Shown here in pieces: positions 1-9,670 of a stretch of 53,446 nt of DNA. Origin of the DNA: CAIKZJ01 sp041675325 (GTDB lineage Bacteria; Bacteroidota; Ignavibacteria; Tepidaquicellales; Tepidaquicellaceae); assembly GCA_041675325.1 (NCBI GenBank), contig JBAYUG010000010.1:1-53446 (forward strand). The letters are read 5' to 3'. The position numbers were made by a program, and so were the translations under genes. The first letter of the stretch is position 1. Each line of letters starts with the position of its first letter. The notes beneath the pieces are model-generated. The model was given only the letters and a program-made list of their open reading frames with translations, searched no databases and was not told the origin of the DNA.

Positions 1-2
1 AG

Positions 3-719
3 GGGCAAAACACCGATGGACTTATTGTTGACAGCAACAGACCTACAACGTGCAAAACAAGAGTTATATCCGATTCACATCATCTCATCAGAATTGACAG
101 TGAATCAAAAGAAGATATAGACAAAAAAACTGAGGCACGAGTAATTGAAAGAATGAATGCTGTTATTGAAGATATAGACCTTATTATTCTTCAGGACTAC
201 AATAAAGGTGTACTGACAAAACCTCTTATAAAAAAGATAATCGAGACTGCTAATTCCAAAGAAAAAAGAGTTCTTGTTGACCCTAAGTTTGAAAACTTTT
301 TTGAGTATAAGAAATCGTTTGTTTTCAAACCTAACAGGAAAGAAATTGAAGACGCTTTCGGAAGAAAGTCTAAGTCACCGGAAGACCTCGACGACATGGT
401 CATCTCGCTTCTTGACAGGTTGAATTGCAAAAATGTTGTTCTTACACTTGGTGAGAATGGAATGAGAATTTACCAGAAGATAAAAGGTAAAGTTACAATA
501 GATTCGATAAAAACCCGGGCAAGAAAAGTTGCCGATGTTTCTGGAGCAGGCGATACTGTGATCTCTACTATTGCTTTTTGTCTTGCAGGTGGAGCGGAGG
601 TGCATGATGCTGTATATATATCGAATATTGCGGCAGGAATAGTTGTTGAGGAAGTAGGTATAGTTCCTATTCATAAAGAAAACTTATTTGATCAGTTAAA
701 ATCGGAATTTAAATTCTAA
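3..719 (+). CDS. rfaE1: D-glycero-beta-D-manno-heptose-7-phosphate kinase (RfaE domain I), 5'-truncated by window edge
   Basis: PfkB-family sugar kinase that phosphorylates heptose-7-phosphate at C1 in ADP-heptose synthesis for the LPS inner core (established for the RfaE/HldE family). The reading frame is open from base 3 with no stop, so the gene starts before the window. The upstream residues include RPTTCKTRVI and HHLIRID, which match the RfaE substrate region. The C-terminal half carries the PfkB signature with the anion hole and catalytic Asp, DVSGAGDT. The stop codon directly abuts the ATG of the adenylyltransferase gene. The two activities are therefore adjacent separate genes here, not one fused hldE. 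The family call is firm; the missing N-terminus cannot be described. Confidence 0.93.
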   Translation, partial: GQNTDGLIVDSNRPTTCKTRVISDSHHLIRIDSESKEDIDKKTEARVIERMNAVIEDIDLIILQDYNKGVLTKPLIKKIIETANSKEKRVLVDPKFENFFEYKKSFVFKPNRKEIEDAFGRKSKSPEDLDDMVISLLDRLNCKNVVLTLGENGMRIYQKIKGKVTIDSIKTRARKVADVSGAGDTVISTIAFCLAGGAEVHDAVYISNIAAGIVVEEVGIVPIHKENLFDQLKSEFKF

Positions 720-1172
720 ATGATTTATACTTTAAAAGAATATTTAGTTATAAGGGATACAATAAATGGTTTGGTGTTTACAAATGGGTGTTTTGATATT
801 ATTCACAGGGGGCACGTTGAATATTTAAATCAGGCAAAATCACTTGGTAAATCTCTGATAATTGGTGTTAATTCAGATGCATCTGTCAGAAGGATTAAAG
901 GTGAAGGAAGGCCCATAAACAACGAATCCGACAGAGCATTCGTACTGAGTAATCTAAAGTGTGTAGATGCAGTGATAATATTCGATGAAGATACACCCTA
1001 TAATCTTATTAATGCTTTAAAACCGGATTTTCTTGTTAAAGGCGGAGACTGGAAAGAAGAGCAGATAGTTGGTTCAGACATTGTGAAAAGTTATGACGGA
1101 AAGGTTTACAGCCTTAAATATGTTGATTCCTATTCAACAACAAATATTATTGATAAGATAAAGAAAGATTGA
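720..1172 (+). CDS. rfaE2: D-glycero-beta-D-manno-heptose 1-phosphate adenylyltransferase (RfaE domain II)
   Basis: Nucleotidyltransferase that joins AMP to heptose-1-phosphate, giving ADP-heptose for LPS core (established for the family). The protein has 150 residues, the usual size for a free-standing RfaE2. FTNGCFDIIHRGH at residues 20-32 contains the HxGH nucleotide-binding signature (H29 to H32). GVNSDASVRRIKG near residue 55 and a late YSTTNII segment, in place of the ISTTxII motif, fit cytidylyltransferase-fold enzymes. The ATG follows the kinase stop with no gap, so the two are surely co-transcribed and probably translationally coupled. The next gene starts six bases downstream in the same frame. 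Confidence 0.94.
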   Translation: MIYTLKEYLVIRDTINGLVFTNGCFDIIHRGHVEYLNQAKSLGKSLIIGVNSDASVRRIKGEGRPINNESDRAFVLSNLKCVDAVIIFDEDTPYNLINALKPDFLVKGGDWKEEQIVGSDIVKSYDGKVYSLKYVDSYSTTNIIDKIKKD

Positions 1173-1178
1173 TTAAGG

Positions 1179-4100
1179 TTGCTATCAGACACTAAGAATA
1201 TTGTCGCCTCAGAAAAACCGGATAAAAACAATCCCGAAACCGAGATAAAACCTAAGAGGAAAAGAAAGATATTCCGTAAAATATTTCTGGTTTTGTTTCT
1301 GCTGTTTATAGCAATAATTATTTTTGTACAGACATCATTTTTTAAGAATTGGCTGCTTCAGTATGGCGTCGACGAAGTAAATAAAATACTCTCGGGAAAA
1401 GAATCCAGATTAAGTATAGGAAGAATTGAAGGATCAATATTTAAGGATTTAAAGCTTTATAACGTATCCCTTACAGTCAAGAAAGATACAATGTTCAAAC
1501 TTGATTTACTTGATATTGAATACAGCTTATCCGGTCTTGCCAAAAAACAGATAAAAATCAAATCACTCGTTCTTGATAAACCCGAAATAAACTTCACAAA
1601 GATACGCAATAATAAAGACAACCTGGTCTGGAACATCGGATATATGCTCGAATCAGAAAAGAAGGAAGAGGATACTACAAAAAGCGAGTTTGACTGGGAA
1701 ATATACGCGGATAATTTTGAGCTAAAGAATGGTTCATTCAGGTCACTTGCTTTAAAGGATTCAAATATTCCCATAAGGAATGCATTGATGAAAAACGTAA
1801 TTAGTCTGACTTCAGACAGTCTTGATGTTTCATTTTTAAATATTAAACTAAATGCACAATACCTTCCCGCTGATAAGAAATTTAATGTTGAGAATATATC
1901 TTTTAAAACGAATTCTCATTTTAATGTCAGCGGATTATCTTTCAATGCTTCTTTGAACAAAGATGATCTTGCTAAAGTTGAAAATCTAAGTCTGGTTTCA
2001 GATAAATCTAATATAAAGATTAAGGTTGCTTCTATTGAAAACCTTAATCCGCTTAAGAATAATATAGACTATTTTGATTTTCAGAAGAAAAATTTTATAG
2101 TTGATATCATTACAGATAAATTTGATTTTGATGATCTCACTTATTTTCTTCCTGATATAAATTTTATGAACGGAACAGTATTTCTTAACCTGAAGGCTGA
2201 TGGCAACTATGCTGATTTTAAGATGGATGAACTCATTGTTACGCTGCCTTATGGTACGACTTTAGATATTAACGGAAGGGTTAAAAACCTGCATGAGCCA
2301 TCAAGACTGTATTTTGATGTTGACTGCAAGAATGCTGTTCTAAATCCCAAGGATGCGGAGGAAGTAACTCCTGGTTTGCCGATTCCTGATTACAGTCATC
2401 TTGGGATTGTGAGGGCAAACTTTAAGTTTACCGGAGAACCATTGAAGTTTAATGCTGAAGCCAATGTTAAATCAACAGCTGGCGATGCTGAAGTAAAAGG
2501 ATTTCTTGATATCACTCAGAACGAACTTGTTTATGATGCTAAAGCAACAACAAACAATGTTGATATTGGCAGAATTATTAAAGATGAAAATTTGAGAAGT
2601 AATATTACAGGTGAGTTTATTGTTGCGGGAAGAGGTGTTGACTACCGAACTATGGTTAACAAGATTTCCTACAATATTAAGAATACTGTTATGTTCGAAC
2701 AGAGGATTGAATCATCTAACGGTACTATAAATACAAACTCGGGGAATATAGACCTGAATTTAGATTACAAATCCCATTCCGGTTATGCCAAAATTGATGG
2801 CAATGTTAACGTTAAAGACATAAATAATCTTGCTTATAATCTAAAAGGAAATGTAAACAATCTGGATATTTCAACATTTTCAAAGGACTCTGAGAATAAA
2901 AGTAATTTGAACTTTGCCTTCGACGTGCAAGGAAATGGAACTGATATTGACAATCTGACCGGTAAACTGAATATGCAGATGGATCAATCCATGCTATCAA
3001 ACTACATGCTTCCCGCTACTCCATTGTCAATAGAATTTTCTCAAACAGATACAGCAAGGATTGTAAAAGTAGAATCAAACCTTCTTGATTTAACGGCGTC
3101 GGGTAAATTCAGGATTATGGATTTGCCGGGTATTGTTACGAATAATATTGATCAATTATCAGATCAGATAACAAATAATTTGAATAAGGATACTCTCGGA
3201 TTTTATAGTGATCTCGAAGTATCCGACTTTAGAATAAGGTCTTATGTTAATACATCATATTCAACAGACATAAGATATTATATTAAAATTAAAAGTCTGA
3301 TGCCGCTCAATCTTATTCTCCAGGACAGTAGTCTTGTTTTTAAGTGTGATATAAGGGGTAGGCTGCTTAACGACGATAATACAATGGTTTTTTCTGTTGC
3401 AGGACGGTTTGAAGATTTTAAATACGGTGATACGACTATCCTCTTCAAGAAAAGTATTGTCAGGGTTTTTCTTAAAAACGATTATCAAAGCAAATTGCCT
3501 TTCACATATCTTGGTGATATAAACATACGAGCAACGGATTTGTACGCAGGAAGCATTAATTATGACACTATAGGTGTGGATTTAAATACATCATCATATC
3601 TTCCAACATTATCCGCTTTTATTAAAATAGACTCTTCAAAAAGTTTTTATACTCAAGGTGCCGGAATATTCCTGAAGAATATTGCAGGAATTCAATTCGA
3701 CACTATGAGTATTCAGTTTGATTCGTATAGGTTGAATAATTCTGAACCGATTATGGCGAAATATGTTATTGATGATACTGGGGTTTCAAAAAACCATTTT
3801 AACATATCAAGTTTTAAGTTGACGGACGGAAACCAAAGACTAAACATTTCAGGTATATATTCGTTTAACGGATTCAGCGATATTTCTTTATCTGCTGATA
3901 AAATAAGTATAGCAAAGCTACAAAAACACTTTGTTCCCGATATTGAAAAAAACGATCTATTGAACGGGAATGTTAGAAGGGTTAAAATTGATTACAAAGG
4001 TTCATTTGAAAATCCTGAACTATATTTCGAAGCTAACACGGATTTTCTTAGTTCGCAAAGAATAAAACTTGGCAGAGTTGATGCTTTGGTTGACTATGGA

Positions 4101-5819
4101 GATAATTTATTAAGCCCCAAAATTGCTTTTTACAATCCTAATAATGCGGGTTCATTGTTAATTGACGGTACTTTACCTTACGATAATCCGCTTATAGCAG
4201 GAAAAGATGAAGAAGAAAGAAGAAATATATTATTAAGTCCAGTTGATATAAAGATTACCAGCAAAGATTTCCAGATAAAAATTCTCGAACAGTTTATACC
4301 CGTAATATCAAGTTTGAAAGGAAGAATGAACGGTGATATAGACATTAAAGGAATCGTTAAAACGCCACTGCTTGCAGGAAACCTTAATGTGAAAAACGGT
4401 TCTTTTACATTTGATATGACCGGAGTAAATTATGATTTTGATGCATTTCTTTCGACCGAGAAACAAAGACTGAATTTTTCGGATTTTAAGATAACACATA
4501 AGACAGCGAAAAATAAAGTTATGAATTTGGGTGGCTATATCGATTTTTCGAATCTATCGTTTAATGACATGGAGCTTCGAATAAGCGGAGAAGGCAAATT
4601 ACTGGATGAAGCGGTTACTCAGAATGTGATGGGTGTTTATGGGAATCTTTTTGGTAAAACTTCCAATGATTTAGTCTTAAAGGGGAATTCGGAAAATCTA
4701 TACATGTCCGGTGACATAGACATTACAGAGGGACGAATATCAATTATTCCTCAATATAAAGTTGCTTATAATATTTTTGACGACAATTTTGTTTACAAGG
4801 TTAAAGTTGATACGGTTTTATTACAAAAAGATACACTCTTCCTAGCCAGATATAATGACAGCCTTTCTGCTTTCGAAAAATCAAAATTAGACCCATTTGA
4901 TTCTTACTTCAAGGTTATTAATGATTCGACTTCAAATAACTCAAAAGCTGATAATTTCAAGTATTTTATTAAACTCAAAACACTTAACGATATATATTGT
5001 AAACTTCTTATTGAAGAGAAATCCGGTCAGGAATTTACGGGAAATGTTTCTGCAAACATAACATTTGATAACCTTGAGACTCCGTCTTTTTCAACCAGAG
5101 GACGGGTTAATATCGGAGAAAACTCATTCTATAAATTTTATAAAAGTTTTTTAGCTGAAGGATATGTTCTCTTTACAGGCGATGTTGTAAATCCCGAACT
5201 ATACATAAAGGGAATTTATGCTACAAAAACTACTGATCCTAACAATAATAATGCATCAAGAGAGGTTGAAATCAGACTTGATGTTAATGGAAACGCAATG
5301 AGCCCCAAATTAAAATGGGAAGTGTTATCAAACGGGGGTACTTACGGAGGCAGTGATCCAACAGACGATGCAATCAGTTTTATTGTTTTCGGAAGATTCA
5401 AAGATGAGCTTAACGCTGACCAGCGTTTATCTATGTTCTCCAGCGTTGGTGCAAATGTGGGGACAAGTTTTGCATCAAACTATGTTTCGGATATTATTAA
5501 CACTTATCTTCCATTTATTGTGAAGACAGATATATCGTACAATGATGCCAAGAAAGGAACGTTTGCTGAGAATACAGATATCAGATTTACAGCTCAGTTT
5601 GGAGGTGCAACAATAATATTAGGCGGACAAATACTAAGGGATTTATCCAATACAAATTTCCTTATTGAGTATCCGCTAAATAATATATTGGGTATGAATT
5701 ATATATCTCAGAATTTAATCTTACAGCTCGAAAGATATTTTGACCCGTTTTCCCAAAATAATGTGCTTTCAAATGACAGCAGGACCGGCGGTTCTTTATT
5801 TTACAGAATTAAATTTTAA
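1179..5819 (+). CDS. TamB-like translocation/assembly module protein (DUF490)
   Basis: Very large (1546 aa) inner-membrane-anchored, periplasm-spanning AsmA/TamB-type protein. This family is linked to outer-membrane protein insertion or phospholipid transport between membranes (established for TamB in general; the role here is inferred). The N-terminus is Lys/Arg-rich (about residues 20-34), followed by one hydrophobic segment (about 34-52). Long alternating beta-strand sequence follows, typical of a hydrophobic-groove protein. The last 350 residues show the conserved TamB C-terminal domain, including DDAISFIVFGRFKDEL and a final YDP-like FDPFSQN region ending in FYRIKF. No ATG lies before the membrane segment. 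TTG at 1179, six bases after the rfaE2 stop and directly after AAGG, is the only reasonable start. Co-transcribed with the LPS genes. Confidence 0.88.
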   Translation: MLSDTKNIVASEKPDKNNPETEIKPKRKRKIFRKIFLVLFLLFIAIIIFVQTSFFKNWLLQYGVDEVNKILSGKESRLSIGRIEGSIFKDLKLYNVSLTVKKDTMFKLDLLDIEYSLSGLAKKQIKIKSLVLDKPEINFTKIRNNKDNLVWNIGYMLESEKKEEDTTKSEFDWEIYADNFELKNGSFRSLALKDSNIPIRNALMKNVISLTSDSLDVSFLNIKLNAQYLPADKKFNVENISFKTNSHFNVSGLSFNASLNKDDLAKVENLSLVSDKSNIKIKVASIENLNPLKNNIDYFDFQKKNFIVDIITDKFDFDDLTYFLPDINFMNGTVFLNLKADGNYADFKMDELIVTLPYGTTLDINGRVKNLHEPSRLYFDVDCKNAVLNPKDAEEVTPGLPIPDYSHLGIVRANFKFTGEPLKFNAEANVKSTAGDAEVKGFLDITQNELVYDAKATTNNVDIGRIIKDENLRSNITGEFIVAGRGVDYRTMVNKISYNIKNTVMFEQRIESSNGTINTNSGNIDLNLDYKSHSGYAKIDGNVNVKDINNLAYNLKGNVNNLDISTFSKDSENKSNLNFAFDVQGNGTDIDNLTGKLNMQMDQSMLSNYMLPATPLSIEFSQTDTARIVKVESNLLDLTASGKFRIMDLPGIVTNNIDQLSDQITNNLNKDTLGFYSDLEVSDFRIRSYVNTSYSTDIRYYIKIKSLMPLNLILQDSSLVFKCDIRGRLLNDDNTMVFSVAGRFEDFKYGDTTILFKKSIVRVFLKNDYQSKLPFTYLGDINIRATDLYAGSINYDTIGVDLNTSSYLPTLSAFIKIDSSKSFYTQGAGIFLKNIAGIQFDTMSIQFDSYRLNNSEPIMAKYVIDDTGVSKNHFNISSFKLTDGNQRLNISGIYSFNGFSDISLSADKISIAKLQKHFVPDIEKNDLLNGNVRRVKIDYKGSFENPELYFEANTDFLSSQRIKLGRVDALVDYGDNLLSPKIAFYNPNNAGSLLIDGTLPYDNPLIAGKDEEERRNILLSPVDIKITSKDFQIKILEQFIPVISSLKGRMNGDIDIKGIVKTPLLAGNLNVKNGSFTFDMTGVNYDFDAFLSTEKQRLNFSDFKITHKTAKNKVMNLGGYIDFSNLSFNDMELRISGEGKLLDEAVTQNVMGVYGNLFGKTSNDLVLKGNSENLYMSGDIDITEGRISIIPQYKVAYNIFDDNFVYKVKVDTVLLQKDTLFLARYNDSLSAFEKSKLDPFDSYFKVINDSTSNNSKADNFKYFIKLKTLNDIYCKLLIEEKSGQEFTGNVSANITFDNLETPSFSTRGRVNIGENSFYKFYKSFLAEGYVLFTGDVVNPELYIKGIYATKTTDPNNNNASREVEIRLDVNGNAMSPKLKWEVLSNGGTYGGSDPTDDAISFIVFGRFKDELNADQRLSMFSSVGANVGTSFASNYVSDIINTYLPFIVKTDISYNDAKKGTFAENTDIRFTAQFGGATIILGGQILRDLSNTNFLIEYPLNNILGMNYISQNLILQLERYFDPFSQNNVLSNDSRTGGSLFYRIKF

Positions 5820-5823
5820 AGCA

Positions 5824-7512
5824 ATGAAAGGTTTTGTTTACACAATAAATGTATTTATTTTACTTCTATTTACACACAGTGGTCTCTGTTCAAATCCAAT
5901 TATTTCAGATGTAAAATATTCTGAAATAGAAACCTATTCTGTTAAAATAACATGGAAGACCAGTGAGCCAGCCGACTCAAGGGTTAGATGGATGATAAGT
6001 GATTCAAATTATCAAGCAATAGACTACAAGGATTCGTTGTACAATCCTGTATTGGACACGGTTCATTCTATTACAATACCATATTTGAATCCATATACTT
6101 TATACAATTATAATATTACCTCTGTATCTACATCAGGAAGCACAACTACCCATAACCTTATGTTTGCAACAAGGTCTGTCAATGATGGAAGAATAAGCGT
6201 ATTTTTTAATAAATCAGTCGATACTACAGTCAGTTCAGGAATAATTGCAGAAGGTAATGCAGATTTAAGAGCAAAATTATTAAATCGCATCGTAACATCA
6301 GGTTATTTTATAGATGCAGTTACTAGTTATTTTGAAGATGCTGATGAAATTACAGCGGAATTAATCAGGGCTCATAAAAATGGAGTTATAATTAGATTTA
6401 TTTATGACGGGAAGCAAAATTCAAGATGGGTCGATACATTAATTGCTAACGGAATAAAGGTTGTTAAGAGAAATTATGATAATATTAACGGACATTGCCT
6501 TAATGCAAACTTCTGGGTTTTTGATGCACGAAGTACATGTTCAGGGAGTAATGTATTTGTTTGGACTTCATCTGCAGATATATCAAACGTAGGATTTTAT
6601 GAGGACAAAAACTCTGCAGTAGAGATAAATGACAGAACGCTTGCATATATCTTCACAAGGGAAATAGATGAAATGTGGGGATCCTATTCTAATTATCCGG
6701 ATACTACACTTTCAAAATTCGGCTCAAGAAAAGTTGACAATATACCTCATTTAGTAAATCTTAATGGTGTATACGCAGAAGTGTATTTCGGGCCATCAGA
6801 TAGTATTCAAAAACAGATTAAGAAGTTTTTTAATAATTCAAACTCATCACTTGCGTTTGGGACTTATGATTTCAATTCACATGGAATATACGAAGCCTTG
6901 TATCAACTTAGATTAAACAGAAACATAAAGGGTATATTTGATAAGTCGAAACTGAATGTATCTTTCTTTAATTCTATGAAATCATGGGCAGATGTATGGA
7001 ACGATTCAACGGAAGGCAGACTGCATCACAAGTATATAATCTCTGACCCCATCGGGAATTACAACACATCGTCAGTATTAATGGGGTCATCAGACTGGAC
7101 TAATGAATCAAATCTTTACAATGATGAAAATATATTGATCATACACAGTCCTTTAATCGCTAATCAATACTATCAGGAATTTCATCAAAGGTATAAGGAT
7201 GCCAGCGGACACCCAGTAAGTATCAACACATTATCAAGTGAAACACCATTGGACTTTAAATTATATCAAAACTATCCGAATCCGTTTAATTCTCAAACAG
7301 TCATAAGATTTTCTGTCAATAAATCCGCTGTAGTTAGTATTCAGGTTTACAATGTTCTGGGTCAGAAAATTACTGATTTAATAAATTCGAGATTCAATCC
7401 GGGCGAGTATCAGGTCACTTTTAAAAGCAGTTCACTTTCAACAGGAATTTATTATTATACAATGTGGTCTGAAGGATATTCAGATGTAAAGAAACTTGTA
7501 ATAACTAAATAA
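5824..7512 (+). CDS. T9SS-exported phospholipase D-fold protein with FnIII-like domain
   Basis: I start the gene at ATG 5824, four bases after the tamB stop, not at the longer frame opening at 5740 inside tamB, because 5824 begins a clean signal peptide (MKGFVYTINVFILLLF, cleavage near residue 22). The 562-residue product has a fibronectin-III-like domain (about 22-115), then two PLD half-domains. The second HKD motif is intact (HHKYIISD, H401, K403, D408), followed by GSSDWT. The first, near residues 222-234 (LNANFWVFDA), has lost the His and Lys. The C-terminus (about 480-562) is a Por/T9SS sorting domain with NYPNPFNSQT. It is probably a secreted surface protein. Catalysis would need an unusual arrangement or dimerisation, so it may be non-enzymatic. 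Confidence 0.82.
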   Translation: MKGFVYTINVFILLLFTHSGLCSNPIISDVKYSEIETYSVKITWKTSEPADSRVRWMISDSNYQAIDYKDSLYNPVLDTVHSITIPYLNPYTLYNYNITSVSTSGSTTTHNLMFATRSVNDGRISVFFNKSVDTTVSSGIIAEGNADLRAKLLNRIVTSGYFIDAVTSYFEDADEITAELIRAHKNGVIIRFIYDGKQNSRWVDTLIANGIKVVKRNYDNINGHCLNANFWVFDARSTCSGSNVFVWTSSADISNVGFYEDKNSAVEINDRTLAYIFTREIDEMWGSYSNYPDTTLSKFGSRKVDNIPHLVNLNGVYAEVYFGPSDSIQKQIKKFFNNSNSSLAFGTYDFNSHGIYEALYQLRLNRNIKGIFDKSKLNVSFFNSMKSWADVWNDSTEGRLHHKYIISDPIGNYNTSSVLMGSSDWTNESNLYNDENILIIHSPLIANQYYQEFHQRYKDASGHPVSINTLSSETPLDFKLYQNYPNPFNSQTVIRFSVNKSAVVSIQVYNVLGQKITDLINSRFNPGEYQVTFKSSSLSTGIYYYTMWSEGYSDVKKLVITK

Positions 7513-7629
7513 AACGATATCAAACCGCATAAAGAAATAATTCAGTTCTTAAAGAAGAATAAAGGAACTTACTACAAGTTCAACCATTTATCTGGAAACC
7601 TGCATATCAAAAATTCTGATAGTGGTTTA

Positions 7630-9657
7630 TTGCGAGAAGCCCTTAATGACCTAATCCTATCGGATGAAGTTAAAAAAGAAGGCAAATATTATTTTATACC
7701 TGCCGATGATAATACGTTTATGACCGGTGATGTTGTGATAAGTAATCACGAAACTATTGCTGTTCAGTACAGGGATTCTACAGGAAAGGCTTTTGTATTG
7801 GATATAAAGCTTAAAAAAGGACAGTCCGTTTCAATAGGTGATAAGGTGGAATTTAGGCGTTCTTACAAAGGTAAGACAGGAAATGAGTTTGCAAGAATAA
7901 CAAAAGTAATAAACAAAGATGCATACTATATCACCGGGTTCTTTGATCCGAAGAAAAACTTTGCAAAGGTATATCCGGATTCTAAAAGAATACGTGCAGA
8001 TGTTATTATCAGAAAGCCTGATTTTAATGGTGCTGCATATGGTGACAAGGTTGTATGCGAGATTATTAATGTTGATGATATAGAGGGCGGATTAATTGAC
8101 CTTGAAGCAAAAGTTGTGGAAGTACTCGGTAAAGCAGGAGATACACTTGTTGAGGTAAAGTCTGTTATGAAGAAATACAGTTTTACAGATAAATTCGATG
8201 ATAGTGTATTAGAAGAAACCGCTAATGTGTATAAAGAATATAAGGAAAAGTCAAATACGAGTATAATTGATGCTGACAGGGAAGACTTGAGGGATTTAAC
8301 AGTTTTTACAATTGACCCCGAAGACGCAAAAGATTTTGATGATGCTATATCAATTGAAAAAACTAATGAAGGTTTTAAAATTGGTGTACATATCGCAGAC
8401 GTATCGTATTTTGTGAAAGATGGTTCATCAATAGACATAGAAGCATTAAAGAGAGCTACAAGTGTGTATTTTCCTGCAAAAGTCATTCCTATGCTTCCGG
8501 AAATATTATCGAACGACCTTTGTTCATTAAAGCCGAATGTTGACAGGTTTGCTTTCTCGATTTTTATTGAGTTGGGAAAGAATTACGGTATTAAGAATTA
8601 CAGGCTTACAAAAAGCATTATAAAAAGCAAGCGGCGTTTTACATATGAAGAAGCTCAGGAAATAATCGATAAAAAGAAGGGTGACTTCTCAAAAGAATTA
8701 CTTTTAATGTACAAAGTTGCACAAGCATTAACAAAGAAACGAATTAATGACGGTTCAATAGACTTTGATTCACGTGAATTATTCTTTGAAATTGATTCAA
8801 AAGGACTCATAAAAAGCATAGGTGTGAAAGAACGGCTTGATTCAATGAGACTTGTAGAGGAGTTTATGCTTATGGCAAACAGATGCGTTACTTTGTTTGT
8901 GAACAGCATAGAAAAACAAATACACAGTCAGCTTCCTTTTGTCTTTCGTGTGCATGATCTCCCTGATGCAGAAAAACTTTTTAACTTATCAGAATATATA
9001 AAACAGTTTGGGTATAAGGCAAACCTGAAAGATAAGAATGAAATAAGAAAACTGCTTGAAGAAATTAAAGGAAAACCGGAAGAGTATATTATTAATGATC
9101 TGCTAATACGATCAATGGCGAAAGCAGTTTACACGAATGAAAACATTGGCCATTACGGATTAGGTTTTGATTATTATACACATTTCACATCACCAATACG
9201 CAGATACCCCGATTTGATTGTACACAGACTGCTTTATCTTTACAATAACTACAATAATAGTAATGAAAAAAATCTGAAGATACCACAAAGATATCAAGGT
9301 TCACTTGGCGATACTTGCAAGCATTGTTCGGTTCAGGAACAGAACGCTGTTGCAGCAGAAAGGGAAGTCAGAAAAATATTACAGGTTGAGTTTATTAAGG
9401 ATAAAGTAGGGGACGAGTTTAATGCCATCGTATCGGGAATAAGCAGATTCGGTTTATTCGTTGAAATAGATGACTTTATGGTCGAGGGTATGATAAGATT
9501 TAGAGATATACCGGGTGATTATTATGAATACGACGAAAAGAACCATTTTGCTGTAGGCACCAGAAAAAGAAAAAAGTTCAAAGCAGGGGACCGTTTAAGA
9601 GTAAAGCTTATTCAGGCAAATACTGAAACACGTAAGATAGATTTTGTAATAGTTTAA
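7630..9657 (+). CDS. rnr: Ribonuclease R (VacB/RNase II family)
   Basis: 3'-5' exoribonuclease that degrades structured RNA. From TTG 7630 the product has 675 aa: cold-shock-like OB domains, then the RNB catalytic domain with the metal-binding motif IDPEDAKDFDDA, HIADVSYFV and FTSPIRRYPDLIVHRLL, and a C-terminal S1 domain (IVSGISRFGLFVEI). The same frame continues open upstream to base 7513 and encodes a recognisable RNase R winged-helix N-terminus (KEIIQFLKKNKGTYYKFNHL). That stretch contains no ATG, GTG or TTG. Either translation starts at a rare codon (ATC 7519, ATA 7537 or ATT 7540), or the start has mutated and a shorter protein is made from TTG 7630. It lies directly after the PLD-like gene in the same frame, separated by one TAA. 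Function certain, start uncertain. Confidence 0.92.
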   Translation: MREALNDLILSDEVKKEGKYYFIPADDNTFMTGDVVISNHETIAVQYRDSTGKAFVLDIKLKKGQSVSIGDKVEFRRSYKGKTGNEFARITKVINKDAYYITGFFDPKKNFAKVYPDSKRIRADVIIRKPDFNGAAYGDKVVCEIINVDDIEGGLIDLEAKVVEVLGKAGDTLVEVKSVMKKYSFTDKFDDSVLEETANVYKEYKEKSNTSIIDADREDLRDLTVFTIDPEDAKDFDDAISIEKTNEGFKIGVHIADVSYFVKDGSSIDIEALKRATSVYFPAKVIPMLPEILSNDLCSLKPNVDRFAFSIFIELGKNYGIKNYRLTKSIIKSKRRFTYEEAQEIIDKKKGDFSKELLLMYKVAQALTKKRINDGSIDFDSRELFFEIDSKGLIKSIGVKERLDSMRLVEEFMLMANRCVTLFVNSIEKQIHSQLPFVFRVHDLPDAEKLFNLSEYIKQFGYKANLKDKNEIRKLLEEIKGKPEEYIINDLLIRSMAKAVYTNENIGHYGLGFDYYTHFTSPIRRYPDLIVHRLLYLYNNYNNSNEKNLKIPQRYQGSLGDTCKHCSVQEQNAVAAEREVRKILQVEFIKDKVGDEFNAIVSGISRFGLFVEIDDFMVEGMIRFRDIPGDYYEYDEKNHFAVGTRKRKKFKAGDRLRVKLIQANTETRKIDFVIV

Positions 9658-9670
9658 AAAAGTCCTGTGT

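Noticed and set aside
5740..5823. Longer N-terminus for the PLD-like protein
   Set aside because: It would overlap the conserved TamB end and bury the signal peptide that begins at 5824.
7510..7630. Stop-codon readthrough fusing the PLD-like protein to RNase R
   Set aside because: Same frame and only one TAA between, but it would place a secretion sorting domain before a cytoplasmic RNase; a rare start or lost ATG is simpler.
7926..8486. 186-codon minus-strand frame inside the RNase R gene
   Set aside because: Antisense to conserved catalytic codons; Ser-rich product typical of a shadow frame.
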